A stretch of 15,551 nt of DNA, taken from the NCBI GenBank assembly GCA_004556005.1, contig SFJA01000039.1:1-15551 (forward strand). The letters are read 5' to 3'. A program made the position numbers and the translations under genes. The notes under the pieces were generated by a model, which worked only from the letters and a program-made list of their open reading frames with translations, made no database searches and was not told the origin of the DNA. The DNA is from Bacteroidales bacterium (lineage in GTDB: Bacteria > Bacteroidota > Bacteroidia > Bacteroidales > UBA932). Below, piece by piece: positions 14,065 to 15,551 of the stretch (positions are counted from its first letter, which is position 1; each line of letters opens with the position of its first letter).

Positions 14065-14084
14065 GTTTATGCCAGCGTGAGCAA
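14065..14084 (+). repeat. metX: right copy of the 20-bp direct repeat, spanning the metX 3' end
   Basis: Identical to 10368-10387. On the minus strand this is the last five codons of metX (LLTLA) and its stop, plus two bases. It lies exactly where metX meets the dsbD remnant, so this is the likely junction of the event that produced the repeat. Confidence 0.7.
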
Positions 14085-15152
14085 TTCCGGGAAACGGTCT
14101 TGCAGAACCTTCTTGAGGGTTTCGTTTTCGATCAGGAAACCGTCGTGTCCGAAGGCGGATTCTATTTCAACATAACAGGAGTGCGGTATCATCGCAGCCG
14201 CCTCCTTTCCTCTGGAAGGCGGGAAGAGCATATCACTGGTGATATTGATTACCAGGCAGCGTGCCTTGATGCGCGAGAGGGCGGCTGCCACTCCTCCCCT
14301 ACCCCTGCCGACATTCATACTGTCGAGGGCGCAAGTCAGATACCAATAGCTATACGCATCAAAGTCCCTATCAATCAACTTCTTACCTTGATATCTCTGA
14401 TAAGACGCAGCCCTGTCGGCAAAGAGACAATCATCGTCCGTTTCAGTCTGGGTGATATTGTATCCGTCATTGGTACGGTAGGATATCAGGGCTATAGATC
14501 TGGCGCATTTGAGACCTTCGCGGCCTCCATCCAAAGCGTTCCCGTCAAATGCTCCCGACTCCGAGGCCGATGCACAGGCAAGGAAAGTCGGGTCGGCAAG
14601 CAGAGCCATCCTTTGGGACTCGTTAAAGGCTGTCATAAACGGACTAACCCTGACATCAGTTGCAATGAAAGCTGCATTGGCTATGACATCAGGCTCCATC
14701 ACGGCCCATTCCACGGCCTGGAAACCTCCTATGCTCGGACCTATGAGAAGGTCTATCTTGCTTATGCCCAAAGCCTTGCGCACCTCGATACAGGCATTGA
14801 CCATATCACGGACCGTGGTCTTTGGAAACTGCATCAGATAAGGCTTTTGGCCAGCCTCGGCGGAGTTTCCTTTCTGAATTGCAGCCGGACCGCATTTGCC
14901 ATATGGCGAGCACAGCATACTGACACAGACCACAAAGTCCTTTTCGGGATCTATGAGCTGCCCCGGTCCCACCATACCCGGCCACCAGTCTTCGGGATTT
15001 GAATTGCCGGTCAGCGCGTGACAAATCCAAACAACCCTTTCCGAAGGCCTGTAGCTGCGGTCAGAAGTATGATACAGCAATTCTGCTCCGTCGAGACACC
15101 CGCCCGCTTCGAAGCAGAATCTGCTGTCAAGTTTCAGTATATGACTACGCAT
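14067..15152 (-). CDS. metX: homoserine O-acetyltransferase
   Basis: A 361-residue alpha/beta-hydrolase that acylates homoserine in methionine synthesis. The catalytic triad is visible: Ser140 in the nucleophile elbow LLIGPSIGGFQA, Asp307 in NITSDMLFPP, and His336 in FGHDGF. Other family marks are CHALTGNS (oxyanion region, about 44-51), DWWPGMVGPG, and ISYRTNDGYNITQ. The elbow has GPSIGG rather than the common GGSMGG, so acyl-donor preference (acetyl or succinyl) should not be assumed. The ATG lies 6 nt after the stop of the aminotransferase gene, forming an amino-acid operon. The stop region is inside the 20-bp repeat, and the gene itself appears intact. Confidence 0.92.
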   Translation of the reverse strand: MRSHILKLDSRFCFEAGGCLDGAELLYHTSDRSYRPSERVVWICHALTGNSNPEDWWPGMVGPGQLIDPEKDFVVCVSMLCSPYGKCGPAAIQKGNSAEAGQKPYLMQFPKTTVRDMVNACIEVRKALGISKIDLLIGPSIGGFQAVEWAVMEPDVIANAAFIATDVRVSPFMTAFNESQRMALLADPTFLACASASESGAFDGNALDGGREGLKCARSIALISYRTNDGYNITQTETDDDCLFADRAASYQRYQGKKLIDRDFDAYSYWYLTCALDSMNVGRGRGGVAAALSRIKARCLVINITSDMLFPPSRGKEAAAMIPHSCYVEIESAFGHDGFLIENETLKKVLQDRFPELLTLA

Positions 15153-15158
15153 CTTGCG

Positions 15159-15551
15159 CTACAGGTTTTCAATTATGTGACACCATCCGTGAACATCCTC
15201 GATATTGCCTTTCTGGATGTCCGTCAAGGTGTTGTACAGTCTGGTCGATACCGGACCGGCAGTCTTTTCCCAATACCTATACGATGCCTTAACCGGCTCC
15301 TGGGCAAGATGTTCCTTGATGTCGATTCCGCTGATAGCAGTAATTACAACTGCCGTTCCGCAAGCGCCGACTTCGTCGAATTCTGCAAGTTCGGCTACCG
15401 GGATCCTTCTCATCTCAACCTTATACCCGAGGTCTTCAGCAAGAGTCCTGAGCGACTTGTTGGTAATTGACGGCAAGACGCTGTCGGAGAGTGGAGTCAC
15501 ATAGCAGTCTCCTTTGATGGCAAAGAAGTTCGAAGAGCCGAATTCGTCCAC
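15159..15551 (-). CDS. ilvE: branched-chain amino acid aminotransferase, 5' part outside the window
   Basis: The C-terminal 130 or so residues of a PLP-dependent aminotransferase (full length about 340-350), which makes leucine, isoleucine and valine from their keto acids. The fold IV family pattern is visible: EFGSSNFFAI, the substrate loop DSVLPSITNKSLRTLAEDLG, and the PLP phosphate-binding stretch EFDEVGACGTAVVITAI. The C-terminus ends YNTLTDIQKGNIEDVHGW and a few more residues, typical of the BCAT type. The frame is open to the window edge. metX starts 6 nt downstream, so the two are probably co-transcribed. Confidence 0.92.
   Translation of the reverse strand: MDEFGSSNFFAIKGDCYVTPLSDSVLPSITNKSLRTLAEDLGYKVEMRRIPVAELAEFDEVGACGTAVVITAISGIDIKEHLAQEPVKASYRYWEKTAGPVSTRLYNTLTDIQKGNIEDVHGWCHIIENL

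Noticed and set aside
13983..15002. A 339-codon plus-strand frame antisense to metX
   Set aside because: It is the complement of a well-supported MetX protein with a full catalytic triad, and it has no recognisable domain.
1..15551. CRISPR array, tRNA or rRNA gene, IS element or recombinase
   Set aside because: No regularly spaced repeats, no cloverleaf-like or rRNA-like sequence, and no transposase or integrase motifs were seen on either strand.

Overview
The window looks like a piece of a Bacteroidota chromosome, probably order Bacteroidales (Alistipes/Rikenellaceae-like is a guess). Reasons: Bacteroidota-type -7 promoter boxes (TATCTTTG), mostly weak Shine-Dalgarno signals, a CarA/CarB pair of the CAD-like type, a lipoprotein M64 (IgA-protease family) peptidase behind a fimbrillin-like N-terminal domain, and a STAS-like DUF4325 gene. 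Most of the window is GC-rich, with an AT-richer patch at about 11.4-12.4 kb.

Region 1 (1-8207, all +). argH (5' end outside the window), carA and carB are packed with tiny gaps or a 4-nt overlap, and form an arginine/carbamoyl-phosphate block. A YhhN-family lysoplasmalogenase-like membrane protein, a 42-residue small ORF and a 657-residue M64 lipoprotein peptidase follow with gaps of 1-15 nt, so they could be co-transcribed.

Region 2 (8208-10239, +). A TATCTTTG promoter drives a two-gene SOS-type mutagenesis operon: a UmuD-like self-cleaving protein with an unusual N-terminal ribbon-helix-helix-like domain, and a UmuC Y-family polymerase.

Region 3 (about 10.3-14.08 kb). This accessory stretch is bounded by two direct copies of the 20-bp sequence GTTTATGCCAGCGTGAGCAA. 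The right copy is exactly the 3' end of metX. It holds a NimA-like flavin-fold gene and a CPDC redoxin gene (+). It also holds an AT-rich minus-strand pair encoding a GHKL ATPase and a DUF4325 STAS-like protein. The rest is worn: a 5' remnant of ybjQ, a frame-broken small membrane protein gene, an ECF sigma factor lacking the linker between regions 2 and 4, a two-helix membrane protein that is probably its partner, and a 3' remnant of a DsbD-like gene. No integrase or transposase is visible. The repeats and remnants suggest an old insertion or repeated deletion and rearrangement next to metX.

Region 4 (14067-15551, minus). metX (homoserine O-acetyltransferase) lies 6 nt downstream of the 3' part of a branched-chain aminotransferase gene (ilvE), forming an amino-acid biosynthesis operon.

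The best candidates for something undescribed are the ATPase/DUF4325 pair as a possible partner-switching module, the repeat-bounded segment at the metX 3' end, and the small peptide gene in front of the M64 protease.
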